This document shows positions 32,312-41,228 of a stretch of DNA of 64,000 nt, piece by piece. The notes beneath the pieces were generated by a model. That model saw nothing but the letters and a program-made list of their open reading frames with translations, searched no databases and was not told where the DNA came from. The stretch comes from JABSOG01 sp041583135 (GTDB taxonomy: Bacteria; Pseudomonadota; Gammaproteobacteria; Enterobacterales; Alteromonadaceae), in NCBI GenBank assembly GCA_041583135.1, contig JBFHGJ010000014.1, positions 1 through 64,000 on the forward strand, given 5' to 3'. Position numbers and translations under genes: made by a program. The stretch's first letter is position 1, and each line of letters opens with the position of its first letter.

Positions 32312-32378
32312 AGTGTCAGACACCAAAACTTCTATTGGCTTGAAAACCAAAGATTAATTTTCGTAGGTGTCTGACACT
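32312..32378. repeat. TGTCTGACAC-family inverted repeat, copy 2
   Basis: AGTGTCAGACACC (32312-32324) and its exact complement GGTGTCTGACACT (32366-32378), 13 bp arms, 41-nt centre. Same core and similar arm spacing as 22892-22952. It lies between the convergent DUF1456 and SGNH hydrolase genes and ends nine bases before the latter's stop. Confidence 0.8.
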
Positions 32379-32386
32379 TTGATGAA

Positions 32387-33772
32387 TTATTGCGGTTTGG
32401 CGGGGTTGGCGTTCCACAACATTTCGCTGATCAAGTTTTGGGTGGCAATGTTGGGATGGAAGCAATCGCCGCCGTTGATGTGCTCTGCACCAAATGAGAA
32501 TGTGCCGGCGCTTGGTGTGTACTCATCGACGTATTCCGCTGTAACCAAAATGCCATTAGGGTTTAGGCCATTGGCGTTGGTGTTATAGGCATGGGCTTCT
32601 TCAGCCAAAATTTCGTTATAGCGCTTTTGTGCTGTCGCGACACCATCATGGCGTTGTTGTAGTGTTTCGCCGTTAAATACTCCGCCAGCCGTTACAATTG
32701 AACACACGTTGTAAGTGCTCCACAGATACTGACAGTCAACTTGCCCCGGCTTTTGTGCTTGCAAGGCCAAACCTGCGTCACGTATATCTTGAACGCGAGG
32801 TACACTGGCAAGCAAAATGCTGGCATTGTCTTGTGCCATACCTTGTATCAACACGTTTAGGCCGTCTTGAACCGACTGGCGCCATTGCGCTTCGCTATAC
32901 AATGGGTCTGAGCAGTTTGCGCCATCAACACAGCCTCGGTTACAGATGTCGTTGCCGCCGAGCTCAATCACTACATGGTTTGGTTTTTCAGGCTGACTAA
33001 TGATTTTATTGGCTTGAACCACGAGGTTGTTGTTGCCGCCACGCATTTCTGAGCCGCTAATGGCGGCAGATTGATTGGCTGTTGTATTTGCTTCAAATTG
33101 TTTGTAGCGGTCAAAAAAACTGAAAACCTCGTTTGAGCTGCCATCAAACCAAGAGTGTTCTAATTGATCACCGCCTGCTGGGCATAATCTATCCCACCAC
33201 CAGTAATTTGCGGTGCAATCGGCAGAAAAAGCTTTGGTAATACTATCTCCAGCCACCGCAAGACGATAAGGCGCTAGTGGTGTCGTGTCACCTCCTGTGG
33301 AATAGGTGGCCAACAATGTCACATCTGTGTATGCGCTGTAGCCGCCTAGCATGACATAGTAAACGCCTTGCTGAGGTGCACTGAAGCTACAGCTTTCATT
33401 GTTACCAGATAAATATGGCCTACAATCGAACTGGCTGGTTGTTGGTTGAGCGCCAAACAATACATACATGTCGGCGTCACCGCTGCCGCCAGATAGGCTA
33501 AAGCTCAAATCACTGGCATTGGAAGGGACATTTAGGGTGAAGAATTGCTCAGAGCCGTTAGCGCCATTTAAACCGCCAACCGCGACTCCGTTGCTGAGTT
33601 CATTGCTCAAAGAGTTCTTACTCAGTTGTCTTTCTATCGGTTGATAGAGTCGATTTTGGCCTTTTTGCTCCGCGCTTGCTTGTTTTGCTGCAAAGGCTGT
33701 TGTAGGTGTTCCGAATGCCAAAATTGCTGCAAATGTGGTTGGCAGCAATGTCAAAGCATGGGTCTTTTTCAT
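32387..33772 (-). CDS. Secreted SGNH/GDSL hydrolase with PPC domain
   Basis: A 461-residue exported esterase-type protein. The signal peptide (MKKTHALTLLPTTFAAILAF, cleavage after AFA near 28) is followed by a pre-peptidase C-terminal (PPC) beta domain at about 65-155 (FFTLNVPSNASDLSFSLSGG, DADMYVLFG). The SGNH domain carries the nucleophile in VAGDSITKAF (about 176), Gly and Asn in ELGGNDICN (about 268) and the Asp-x-x-His pair in GGDCFHPN (about 433-437). PPC domains usually sit at the C-terminus of secreted proteases, so an N-terminal one on an SGNH enzyme is a less common layout. The substrate, perhaps an ester or acetylated glycan, cannot be told. Confidence 0.85.
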   Translation of the reverse strand: MKKTHALTLLPTTFAAILAFGTPTTAFAAKQASAEQKGQNRLYQPIERQLSKNSLSNELSNGVAVGGLNGANGSEQFFTLNVPSNASDLSFSLSGGSGDADMYVLFGAQPTTSQFDCRPYLSGNNESCSFSAPQQGVYYVMLGGYSAYTDVTLLATYSTGGDTTPLAPYRLAVAGDSITKAFSADCTANYWWWDRLCPAGGDQLEHSWFDGSSNEVFSFFDRYKQFEANTTANQSAAISGSEMRGGNNNLVVQANKIISQPEKPNHVVIELGGNDICNRGCVDGANCSDPLYSEAQWRQSVQDGLNVLIQGMAQDNASILLASVPRVQDIRDAGLALQAQKPGQVDCQYLWSTYNVCSIVTAGGVFNGETLQQRHDGVATAQKRYNEILAEEAHAYNTNANGLNPNGILVTAEYVDEYTPSAGTFSFGAEHINGGDCFHPNIATQNLISEMLWNANPAKPQ

Positions 33773-33899
33773 CTTGTTACTCTCTTTGTTTTGTCGTGAT
33801 TTATTGTTCTTTTATTCTGGTAAGAGGTGCGACCTCTTTAGCGGGCACACTCTAACATGATGAAAGCGACAGCAATATCCCATAAAAGGGGGATCTTTT

Positions 33900-34553
33900 T
33901 TAACGTTTGAGCGCTGGTGGTTGGACAACGCTGGCGATCAATTGTGATTTGGAGTGAACATCATATTTGCCATATATGTTTTTAACATGATGACGCACGG
34001 TTTCGAGGGCTATATTTAATTTCGCTGCGACTTGTTTGTAAGACAAGCCGCCGATTAAGGCGTTGACTACTTGTTGTTCTCTGTGGGTGAGTTCAGGACT
34101 GCATTGTGGCTTATGGTTGAGTTGCAACTGGCCGACCAGTTGTCTGGCAATTTTAGGGGATAAAGGTGAGCCGCCATGAATGAGTTCAATGATCGATTGC
34201 TCCAATACCATGTTGCAGTGATGAGCTAAAACAAAGCCGTTGATGCCAGCGTCCAGCGCCTTAATCAATACCGGTGTGCTGATATGACCACAAAGCATCA
34301 GCACTTCAGTTTTAGGACTATCCTGTTTAATCAGTTTAACGCTGTCTAACACTCTGGTTGAAAGTTGATTACACATTATCAGCACTTCAGGCGCGCGATG
34401 CTGCATTAAAAAACTCTCAACTGCACTGATGTCCTGACATTGAAATATCAACTCAAGATTATTAGATTGGTAGGTTTTTGCTGCTACTTCACTGGCCTGC
34501 TGTTTGTCTAACGCGACAATGGCGACAGTGATTTTGCGGGCTTTTGTCATCAT
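33900..34553 (-). CDS. LuxR-family regulator with a degenerate receiver domain
   Basis: About 217 residues from the ATG at 34553 (another in-frame ATG lies at 34583; neither has a strong ribosome site). The C-terminal helix-turn-helix is a standard LuxR/FixJ domain (LTHREQQVVNALIGGLSYKQ, then LETVRHHVKNIYGKY). The N-terminal 120 residues keep the alpha/beta receiver pattern, but the phospho-acceptor position reads VLIMCNQLS instead of Asp-Leu-x-Met-Pro, the conserved Thr/Ser is replaced in VLMLCGH, and the Lys is His in VLAHHC. It is therefore unlikely to be phosphorylated. It lies alone, 127 bp upstream of nothing it obviously controls. Confidence 0.8.
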   Translation of the reverse strand: MMTKARKITVAIVALDKQQASEVAAKTYQSNNLELIFQCQDISAVESFLMQHRAPEVLIMCNQLSTRVLDSVKLIKQDSPKTEVLMLCGHISTPVLIKALDAGINGFVLAHHCNMVLEQSIIELIHGGSPLSPKIARQLVGQLQLNHKPQCSPELTHREQQVVNALIGGLSYKQVAAKLNIALETVRHHVKNIYGKYDVHSKSQLIASVVQPPALKR

Positions 34554-34902
34554 AAAACACCATGGTTTAACAACAACGGCCATTACTGCAATTGGTCGAA
34601 TGTATTGTTATTGATTGTTCTTTTTATTGGGTTATTTATTCACTCTGATACATACTGTTACATAGTTTTTACCTGAATTAAACCCCTGAGTTACTTTTGT
34701 CAAAAATGACTAAATTTTGGATGTTTATTTGGGAATGGATTAATGAAGAAAAGTTTTAGTTTTGAAGGTTTTATTAGGGGATTTTATTGAAAGGTCATAA
34801 ACTGACATTCTTGAACTATCTAGCTGGAGGATAGTGGAGCTAGTAAATGGTTTGTTTAGCTCAAGAATGTCAGGTGACGTGCTGCGAATTAACCTACATT
34901 AT
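34554..34902. other. AT-rich intergenic region
   Basis: No gene. It is the promoter side of the LuxR gene and the 3' side of the small secreted protein; nothing else seen. Confidence 0.5.
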
Positions 34903-35130
34903 TTATGCGGCCATGCACACGCAATCGTCGTTTGGTCGGCAATCCGGGCGCGGATCGCCCGGATTGCAGTTGGTAGAATTTTCAGTCGCAAAATGTGTAA
35001 TTCCACCATCTTTAAGTTGGCTAACAGCCACTGGGCTGCTATACAATAATTCTGAATTTGCTGCATCGACAGTGCCGGTAAAAACCAGCGCTATGGTTGA
35101 TAAAGTGAGTAGGGTATTATTTGTGTTCAT
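34903..35130 (-). CDS. Small secreted Cys-rich protein, 75 residues
   Basis: ATG at 35130 with GAGGA ten bases upstream. The signal peptide (LLTLSTIALVFTGTVDA, cleavage near residue 24) leaves a mature protein of about 50 residues ending NCNPGDPRPDCRPNDDCVCM, with four cysteines in the last 24 residues, enough for two disulphides. I do not recognise the family. It is divergent from the large hybrid sensor gene (239 bp between starts). A 12-bp perfect palindrome lies inside the coding region over the Cys/Pro stretch. Confidence 0.6.
   Translation of the reverse strand: MNTNNTLLTLSTIALVFTGTVDAANSELLYSSPVAVSQLKDGGITHFATENSTNCNPGDPRPDCRPNDDCVCMAA
34939..34967. other. 12-bp perfect hairpin inside the small secreted protein gene
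   Basis: GCAATCCGGGCG (34939-34950) and CGCCCGGATTGC (34956-34967) with a 5-base loop, much more GC-rich than its surroundings. It codes for the Cys-Asn-Pro-Gly-Asp-Pro-Arg-Pro-Asp-Cys segment. It may act in the mRNA (pausing, stability) or be a small inserted palindrome. Confidence 0.7.
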
Positions 35131-35368
35131 AGTGGCTATCCTCTAATTACTATACGCTAATAAATTACGTTACAAAGTTCCAATTTAAATACACCCGGAA
35201 GTGCTTGCTATATCAGCAAAATCAGAAGGAATTATACCCTGAATAGAAGTTGAATAGAAGTATTTTGTTACAAAATACGTATTGTTCGCTCGATAATTGA
35301 CCGATTTCTTGCCACTGAATTGCCCTTGTTATATGATGCCAATCAGATTGATTCATTAGCGCAAATAA

Positions 35369-38300
35369 ATGTCTAACCACTCGTTTTTCACAAAATTAGA
35401 AAAGTGCTACTTATTTCGGCTTTATCATCTATTTCAGCTTAATTGGCCGAAATTGTTTTTTTTAATTTCTTTTTTAGCACCATTTCCCGCCCTGTCTTCT
35501 TTTGTGTCAATTGGGCCTGTGGCTATTAAAGTGGATTCTCCTCGAGAATTACAGGATGTTTCTATTTACAAAATGCTGCAAGGGCAAGCTGGTTTTATTT
35601 GGTTTGCGACCAACCAAGGATTATGGCGATTTGATGGCACTAACTTGAAAAAATATCAGTATGAAAAGGGTAACCAAAATACTGTGCTATCAAACTGGGT
35701 TTCTAGTATTGCTCAAGATTCGTTGGGCAACATTTGGCTTATAAATAGTGGAAAAGGTTTAAGCCAGTTTAATCCCAAGAACGAACAATTTACTCATTTT
35801 CAAGCAAACGAAGATGACCCTAATACATTAAGTTCTAACAACCTTTATGGCATTTATTTCGATCGGCAAGACAATCTATGGATAGGGGCGTCTAATGGTA
35901 TAAATATACTAGATACCAAAGCACTTCTGTTTCGTCATGTTGATTTGAATATGACACCTCTTGACGGGCGAGAAGGACCGAAAGTTTATTATGCTTATCC
36001 CGATAGCAAAGGTAATGTCTGGCTTACTGTTCGTGAACATGGATTTTTTCGTTATGATACAGAGAAGAGAAAGCTTCATAAGTACGAAACCGTTCCTAAT
36101 GACCCTACCACCAAAGTCGAAGGTCTGCCGACAGTTGTTTATGAGGAGGATGATGGGACGATATGGCTGACTTCAAGCAATGCTGTAAACAAATATCTCC
36201 CTGAGTCAGATTCCTTTAAGAGGATATATCCAAATGACATGGATGGTAACTTAATTGAAGGATTATTTCCTGAGGCATTGATTCGTGTCGATAGCAATAA
36301 ATTAGCTGTAGGAACAATTAACAAGGGCCTTGGTATTATTGATAAGACAGAGAAAAAGATAAAAATTCTTAACCCTTCAAATGCAATTTATAAGTATTCT
36401 ATTAGTGATTTCCGTATTCATGATATGTTACTTGATTCTTCAGGGGTTCTTTGGGTCTCTAGTTATCCATCTGGTTTATATCAAATACCTAGAGGTGCCT
36501 TTTTATCCCAGTTCAAATTAATTGACGAAGACTTACAATCGTCATTTAGTACAGCATATTCTGTTGATGCTAGCTTTCTAGTTGGGCATTCAAATGGCTT
36601 GTCAAAGCTTGATGCTCGTACTGAAAATTTATCCTCTATTGATGAGTTAGGAGGGGCTGTCGCTATTGCGCAATCAGCCAAAAAAAATAGTCTATATGTT
36701 CTTTTTAATGATGTTGGGCTTAGGGAAATCGACCTTGGTAAGATGGAAGTGAAGCCAGTTGCGCGTTGTAATGACGTAGCTGAAAAACTCGCTGGAAATC
36801 GAAATGTTAAAGATTTGGTATATTTAGATGAGAAACTCTATATTGGCTTCTTCAAAGATTTTAATCTTAAGGTCGGCATTTTGTCGCTAGATCTAAAAAG
36901 CTGTCAACTAACTGAACTAAATACCACTTGGAATGTTACTGGATTAGTCGAGTTAGAAGGGAGCATTTTGGCATCCACTCGTCAAAATGGCCTAAACCTG
37001 CTCAATACAAAAAGTACTCAATGGGAGAAAGTCGCCGAAGAAGCCTTGGCTGGTAGGGAGCTATTAAGAATTTTTAAAGCGAGAGATGGTGCCGTTTGGG
37101 CTTCAATAGATGGCGTTGGCTTGGCGAAAGTGGCATTAGAAACTGGATTATTGGATATTGTCTCTATGGAAGATGGTTTATCCAGCAATCGCATATTCAC
37201 GATAACGGAGGATAGTGATGGCATCTTGTGGCTAGGAAGCGCTCAAGGCGTTTCGGCATTTGATCCAAAGTCTAGCAGTATTGAGAACTTTACTATCAAT
37301 GATGGCATTAGGGGGAAAGGGAACGCTGCGTACTGGTCTGCTATAAACCGAAATGATGATATTTTAATGGCCAGTTACAAATGGCTTCTCACCTTCAACG
37401 CCAAAAAACTCCTTGCCCTAAGAAAACAAAAAACAGCACCTAGTAATATTTTGTTGTCGGACTTTAGGCTTTTTAACAAGCCCATGGATACCCAAGCAAT
37501 TGATCCGCAATCACCTCTTGAAAAATCAATCAATAACTTAGATGAAATAACGCTTGAACATGATGATTCTTGGTTTTCTTTAGCTTTTGCATCAAGTAAT
37601 TATCAGTTGGGTGAGCGATTGCGATATGCCTATCAAATGCAGGGGCTTAGCGATAAGTGGATTGAAGCGGACAAAGGGAATCAGTTGGTGAGCTTTTCGT
37701 CTTTGGCGCCAAAAAACTATGTGCTTAAAATTCGCTCTGGTGACGGCAAAGGCTGGCACGACAATGTTAGAGCGCTCAAGGTAAATGTGTTGCCTCCGTG
37801 GTGGCTTACGTGGCAAGCCTATGTTCTATATGTGGCGTTATTTGTTTTCTGTGGTTGGGCGTTTTATCGCTTTCGCACCAAAGCGTTGGTAAAAAAAGCT
37901 GAGGAGCTAGAGCGAGGTATCGCAGAGCGTACTGAAACCATCAATCAGCTGATGGCGCAAAAAGACCGCATGTTTGCCAATATTTCTCATGAATTTAAAA
38001 CGCCGCTCACGCTAATTTTAAACCCGCTGGAAAACATCAAACGGAGTATCAACACCGTAGACTTTGATCGCAAAGTCGCGATGATGAAGCGCAACAGTAA
38101 AAGGTTGTTGCGGATGGTCGATCAGCTACTTGAACTTTCTAAATTAGAAACAACTGAAAACGAAAAGCGCGATTTATACTCTCTGCAAGAAACTTTGAAT
38201 GTGTTGATCACCTCATTTCAGCCGCTAATTGACAGCAAAAATATGACGTTAAGTTGTGATGAGTATGATGACGTTATTTTATCGCTTAAGCCCGACGCCC

Positions 38301-39565
38301 TTGAGATCATTCTTACCAATCTCATTTCAAATGCCGTTAAATATACGCCGAGAGATGGAGCGATTGAAATTAAAGTCGTAAAAGCCGAATCAGAGGTTGT
38401 GATCTCAGTAAAAGATAGCGGTATTGGTATTGACCCGGATAGTCAGGTGTTGGTGTTTAATCGCTTTACCCGAGCCGAAGATCTGCATGGAGAGAGCATT
38501 CCCGGTGCCGGTATCGGACTGGCATTGGTCAAAGAGTTGGTTGAAAGTCATGGTGGCCGAATTGAACTACAAAGCCAATTGGGTGAGGGTAGCACCTTTA
38601 CTGTGACACTGCCAATTACCCATGAACACACACAAAACGTTGAAGGCAAAGTGACAGAGCTTTCACATTCATCGCTACTTGAAATTGATGCTTTAAGTGC
38701 CAGTGTCACCCCTGTGGTCGCGGTGCAGCAATTCAACTTTGACAGTGATAAACCCACGTTGCTTCTGATTGATGATAACGCCGACATGTTGGAGCTGTTG
38801 CAGGCTACCCTATCTGATAAGTTCAATTGTTTGAATGCGCAAAACGGCACTGAAGGCTTAGAAATTGCCAAGGAATGTTTGCCTGATTTGGTGATCAGTG
38901 ACGTGATGATGCCTGGGATAAGCGGCTTCGAAGTGGTTAGAAACTTAAAAGAAGACCCTTTGACCTGTCACTTACCTGTGATTTTACTCACTGCAAAAGG
39001 TGATACGGAAAGTCGTATTCGCGGCTGGAGTGAAAAAGCCGATGAATACCTTGAAAAACCGTTTAACTCCTTGGAGCTAAGAATGCGAATAGACAACTTG
39101 CTCGATATTCGCAAGTTGCTACGTCAGCGCTTGATGCGTGAGTTTAGTGAACTTAAAGGACAAGCTGCGCAAATACACGTAAAACGTAGTAGTGAATTTA
39201 TGCCGCTCGATTCACCACAGGATGACGAAAACGAAGAATTGACATTAAACCAAGTCAATCAGAAGTTCCTTGAGAAAGTGAATGTGATTTTGGAGAAACA
39301 CTACAAAGATGAAACTATGGACGTGACCTTTTTGGCTAAAGAACTCGCCATCAGCCCTCGTCAACTTAGCCGAAAAATGAAAGCAGTGCTTGATTTGAGT
39401 CCGGTAGAATCGATTCGCTCCTTCCGCCTCAAAAAAGCCGCTTCTCTGCTGGCCGAAGGACATTCTCCCAGTGTGGTAGCGCATCAAGTTGGGTTTAGCT
39501 CACACTCGTATTTTAGTAAGTGTTTTAAAGCGCAATACAACTGTTTGCCGTCGAGTTTTAATTGA
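35369..39565 (+). CDS. Hybrid two-component regulator (propeller sensor, kinase, receiver, AraC output)
   Basis: One 1398-residue protein doing all steps of signalling. In order: N-terminal signal anchor (about 22-45); two-component-regulator beta-propeller repeats (about 60-690, with blades such as GFIWFATNQGLWRFDG and NLWIGASNGINILD); Y_Y_Y domain (about 734-812); membrane helix (about 815-835); HisKA with phospho-acceptor His near 874 in ISHEFKTPLTLI; HATPase (NLISNAVKYTP, DSGIGIDP, GAGIGLAL); receiver with Asp near 1178 in LVISDVMMPG and Lys in YLEKPF; AraC helix-turn-helix (about 1300-1397). This architecture is typical of Bacteroidetes polysaccharide regulators and also found in some alteromonads. 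No glycan genes flank it. The propeller half looks more AT-rich than the kinase half. Confidence 0.92.
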   Translation: MSNHSFFTKLEKCYLFRLYHLFQLNWPKLFFLISFLAPFPALSSFVSIGPVAIKVDSPRELQDVSIYKMLQGQAGFIWFATNQGLWRFDGTNLKKYQYEKGNQNTVLSNWVSSIAQDSLGNIWLINSGKGLSQFNPKNEQFTHFQANEDDPNTLSSNNLYGIYFDRQDNLWIGASNGINILDTKALLFRHVDLNMTPLDGREGPKVYYAYPDSKGNVWLTVREHGFFRYDTEKRKLHKYETVPNDPTTKVEGLPTVVYEEDDGTIWLTSSNAVNKYLPESDSFKRIYPNDMDGNLIEGLFPEALIRVDSNKLAVGTINKGLGIIDKTEKKIKILNPSNAIYKYSISDFRIHDMLLDSSGVLWVSSYPSGLYQIPRGAFLSQFKLIDEDLQSSFSTAYSVDASFLVGHSNGLSKLDARTENLSSIDELGGAVAIAQSAKKNSLYVLFNDVGLREIDLGKMEVKPVARCNDVAEKLAGNRNVKDLVYLDEKLYIGFFKDFNLKVGILSLDLKSCQLTELNTTWNVTGLVELEGSILASTRQNGLNLLNTKSTQWEKVAEEALAGRELLRIFKARDGAVWASIDGVGLAKVALETGLLDIVSMEDGLSSNRIFTITEDSDGILWLGSAQGVSAFDPKSSSIENFTINDGIRGKGNAAYWSAINRNDDILMASYKWLLTFNAKKLLALRKQKTAPSNILLSDFRLFNKPMDTQAIDPQSPLEKSINNLDEITLEHDDSWFSLAFASSNYQLGERLRYAYQMQGLSDKWIEADKGNQLVSFSSLAPKNYVLKIRSGDGKGWHDNVRALKVNVLPPWWLTWQAYVLYVALFVFCGWAFYRFRTKALVKKAEELERGIAERTETINQLMAQKDRMFANISHEFKTPLTLILNPLENIKRSINTVDFDRKVAMMKRNSKRLLRMVDQLLELSKLETTENEKRDLYSLQETLNVLITSFQPLIDSKNMTLSCDEYDDVILSLKPDALEIILTNLISNAVKYTPRDGAIEIKVVKAESEVVISVKDSGIGIDPDSQVLVFNRFTRAEDLHGESIPGAGIGLALVKELVESHGGRIELQSQLGEGSTFTVTLPITHEHTQNVEGKVTELSHSSLLEIDALSASVTPVVAVQQFNFDSDKPTLLLIDDNADMLELLQATLSDKFNCLNAQNGTEGLEIAKECLPDLVISDVMMPGISGFEVVRNLKEDPLTCHLPVILLTAKGDTESRIRGWSEKADEYLEKPFNSLELRMRIDNLLDIRKLLRQRLMREFSELKGQAAQIHVKRSSEFMPLDSPQDDENEELTLNQVNQKFLEKVNVILEKHYKDETMDVTFLAKELAISPRQLSRKMKAVLDLSPVESIRSFRLKKAASLLAEGHSPSVVAHQVGFSSHSYFSKCFKAQYNCLPSSFN

Positions 39566-39567
39566 GG

Positions 39568-40656
39568 TTATTTGATGTTCCATTGAATGCGGCGTTTAAG
39601 GTCGTTGCAATAGCTCATTCCTAGCAGCTTTTTATATTGTAACTGCCCAACTACAATACCCGCTGCTATGCCAACTTGTTCTGCAAAATGGCAAATTGCT
39701 TCTTTGCTAAAGTCAGCTTGCTTTATAAACGCATTGAATTCTTTTTGAGGGATGAGTTCACGTTCGGCAAACACATTGGCTTCATGTTCTTTTTCTTGGT
39801 CTAATCCATTAGTACCTTCAAGGAACATCTCTTTTTTTCCATGTAACAGGATATGCCCAGCTTCATGAAAAAAGGTAAACCAGAGGTGATCATCTGCCTT
39901 ATATCTAAGGCTAAGTTGTATAATGGCTTTGTCTTTATTGAGCCATCGAGTGGCGCCGCTAACACCTGTTTTTGGTAATGCTGGAACAAAGACTACCGCT
40001 ACACCGGCCAAAGCACATATTTTTTGCATTGCAGGTATAAAGTGCTCAGGTTCTTCTTTAGTTAATGTTCTGATATCATCCAAAGCGGCTCTAAATTTGG
40101 CTTTGTTATAAGGGGCGCAGTGGATCTTTTGAGATTCTAATTCTCCTTGTCTTAGCCAAGCGGACACCGCCTCTGGGAACACTTCGTATTTTACATGTTG
40201 GCGATAGGCAACGTTGAGGTTTGGCCACATATCGTCCCACTGTTCAACTTTGGCGATGCCAAAGAAACGCAATACTTCTACCAGCTGTGCTTTGTTATCC
40301 TTAAACTTAACTATCCATCCCATTTTGGTCATGACATTAATAGGAATGCGTTTAAGCCAACCAAGATCTTTTTCAAGCTGATCCTGCTCGGCGATTCTGG
40401 CTAAAATTTCTTGATATTGAGATTCCAAATTTAACCAGTATTCCACCGGCATCCCTAACGCACGTTCTAACTTTATCGCTACTTCCGGAGAAATAGCGGA
40501 TTTAGCCTTCAAAATTGAAATGATATGTTTTGGTGTAATGCCTGTTCGCCTAGATAGCTCCTGCTGGGTCATTCCTCTAAGCTCTAATTCGTAACTTAGA
40601 ATTTCGCCGGGGGCAACTGCATAATCCGGGTGAAACTGATTTTTAATATCAACCAT
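39568..40656 (-). CDS. HigA-type antitoxin fused to an ImmA/IrrE metallopeptidase domain
   Basis: A 362-residue protein. Residues about 14-70 are a HigA/XRE helix-turn-helix (LRGMTQQELSRRTGITPKHI). The C-terminal half is an ImmA/IrrE-type Zn peptidase with HEAGH at about 262-266. The upstream gene encodes a RelE/HigB-like toxin and overlaps it by eight bases, so this is the antitoxin and autorepressor of a type II system. The toxin gene comes first, as in higBA loci. A peptidase domain on the antitoxin suggests regulated cleavage, perhaps of itself or a partner; that is inference. It ends three bases after the hybrid regulator gene, converging with it. Confidence 0.87.
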   Translation of the reverse strand: MVDIKNQFHPDYAVAPGEILSYELELRGMTQQELSRRTGITPKHIISILKAKSAISPEVAIKLERALGMPVEYWLNLESQYQEILARIAEQDQLEKDLGWLKRIPINVMTKMGWIVKFKDNKAQLVEVLRFFGIAKVEQWDDMWPNLNVAYRQHVKYEVFPEAVSAWLRQGELESQKIHCAPYNKAKFRAALDDIRTLTKEEPEHFIPAMQKICALAGVAVVFVPALPKTGVSGATRWLNKDKAIIQLSLRYKADDHLWFTFFHEAGHILLHGKKEMFLEGTNGLDQEKEHEANVFAERELIPQKEFNAFIKQADFSKEAICHFAEQVGIAAGIVVGQLQYKKLLGMSYCNDLKRRIQWNIK

Positions 40657-40993
40657 GAGTATCCTCCACTCCTTTTATTTCTATCGCTGTAACGCCAGCC
40701 CAATCCAGTCCGCCCTCCGGCCTGGTAGGGGTAGGCTCGTTTATAGGCTTAAAAAGCAATCTGTAGGGGTGATCTAAATCCACCGACAGCAGTCCTTTTT
40801 TATTCCCTTTTAGTTCATGACACCTATGAGGTGGGCTGTAAGGGGGCGCAAAAATGCCAAGACTAGGTGCCGCTCTTAACTGCGTCATCAGTATCATTAA
40901 AAGCTTTGAACGCCTAGGGCCATGAGTTTTCATCATGGTTTTACCTTCGCTCAACTGCTTTTGAAGTTTTTTTGTTGAAAACCTTATGTCCAT
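40649..40993 (-). CDS. RelE/HigB-like toxin
   Basis: A 114-residue protein with the RelE/ParE-superfamily pattern: a helical N-terminus (FSTKKLQKQLSEGKTMMKTH), then strands HRCHELKGNKKGLLSVDL, YRLLFKP and a last strand VTAIEIKGVEDTHG. Toxins of this family usually cut mRNA on the ribosome. It overlaps the antitoxin gene by eight bases. Its promoter carries a perfect inverted repeat at 41003-41019. ATG at 40993. Confidence 0.8.
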   Translation of the reverse strand: MDIRFSTKKLQKQLSEGKTMMKTHGPRRSKLLMILMTQLRAAPSLGIFAPPYSPPHRCHELKGNKKGLLSVDLDHPYRLLFKPINEPTPTRPEGGLDWAGVTAIEIKGVEDTHG

Positions 40994-41002
40994 ATAAAAA
41001 CC

Positions 41003-41050
41003 TTAACCTCATAGGTTAACTATTTTATTAAAAATCATTTGTTTTAACAA
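41003..41050 (-). promoter_or_regulatory. Toxin-antitoxin promoter and operator
   Basis: Reading leftward: -35 TTGTTA (41045-41050), 17-base spacer, -10 TAAAAT (41022-41027), then at the start site the perfect inverted repeat TTAACCT/AGGTTAA (41003-41009 and 41013-41019, three-base centre). The repeat is well placed for autorepression by the HigA-like protein. Confidence 0.7.
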
Positions 41051-41228
41051 TAACGAATTGTATCGAAGAAAGTAAGTGTTTTTTGATTGGAGTTGAGATA
41101 ATTTTTAAATTGCTGAGTAACTTAAATCCGCTAAGTCAAAAGGCCTTCATTGTTTTGATACTTTTATTTAAATATCGCTTTACAAAGTGTATGTTCTATA
41201 CAAATAAAAGAAAAATCCAAACGAATCT

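Noticed and set aside
34847..35146. 99-codon plus-strand frame with a GGAGGA-like site upstream
   Set aside because: It lies over the small secreted protein gene on the other strand, which has a ribosome site, a signal peptide and sensible composition.
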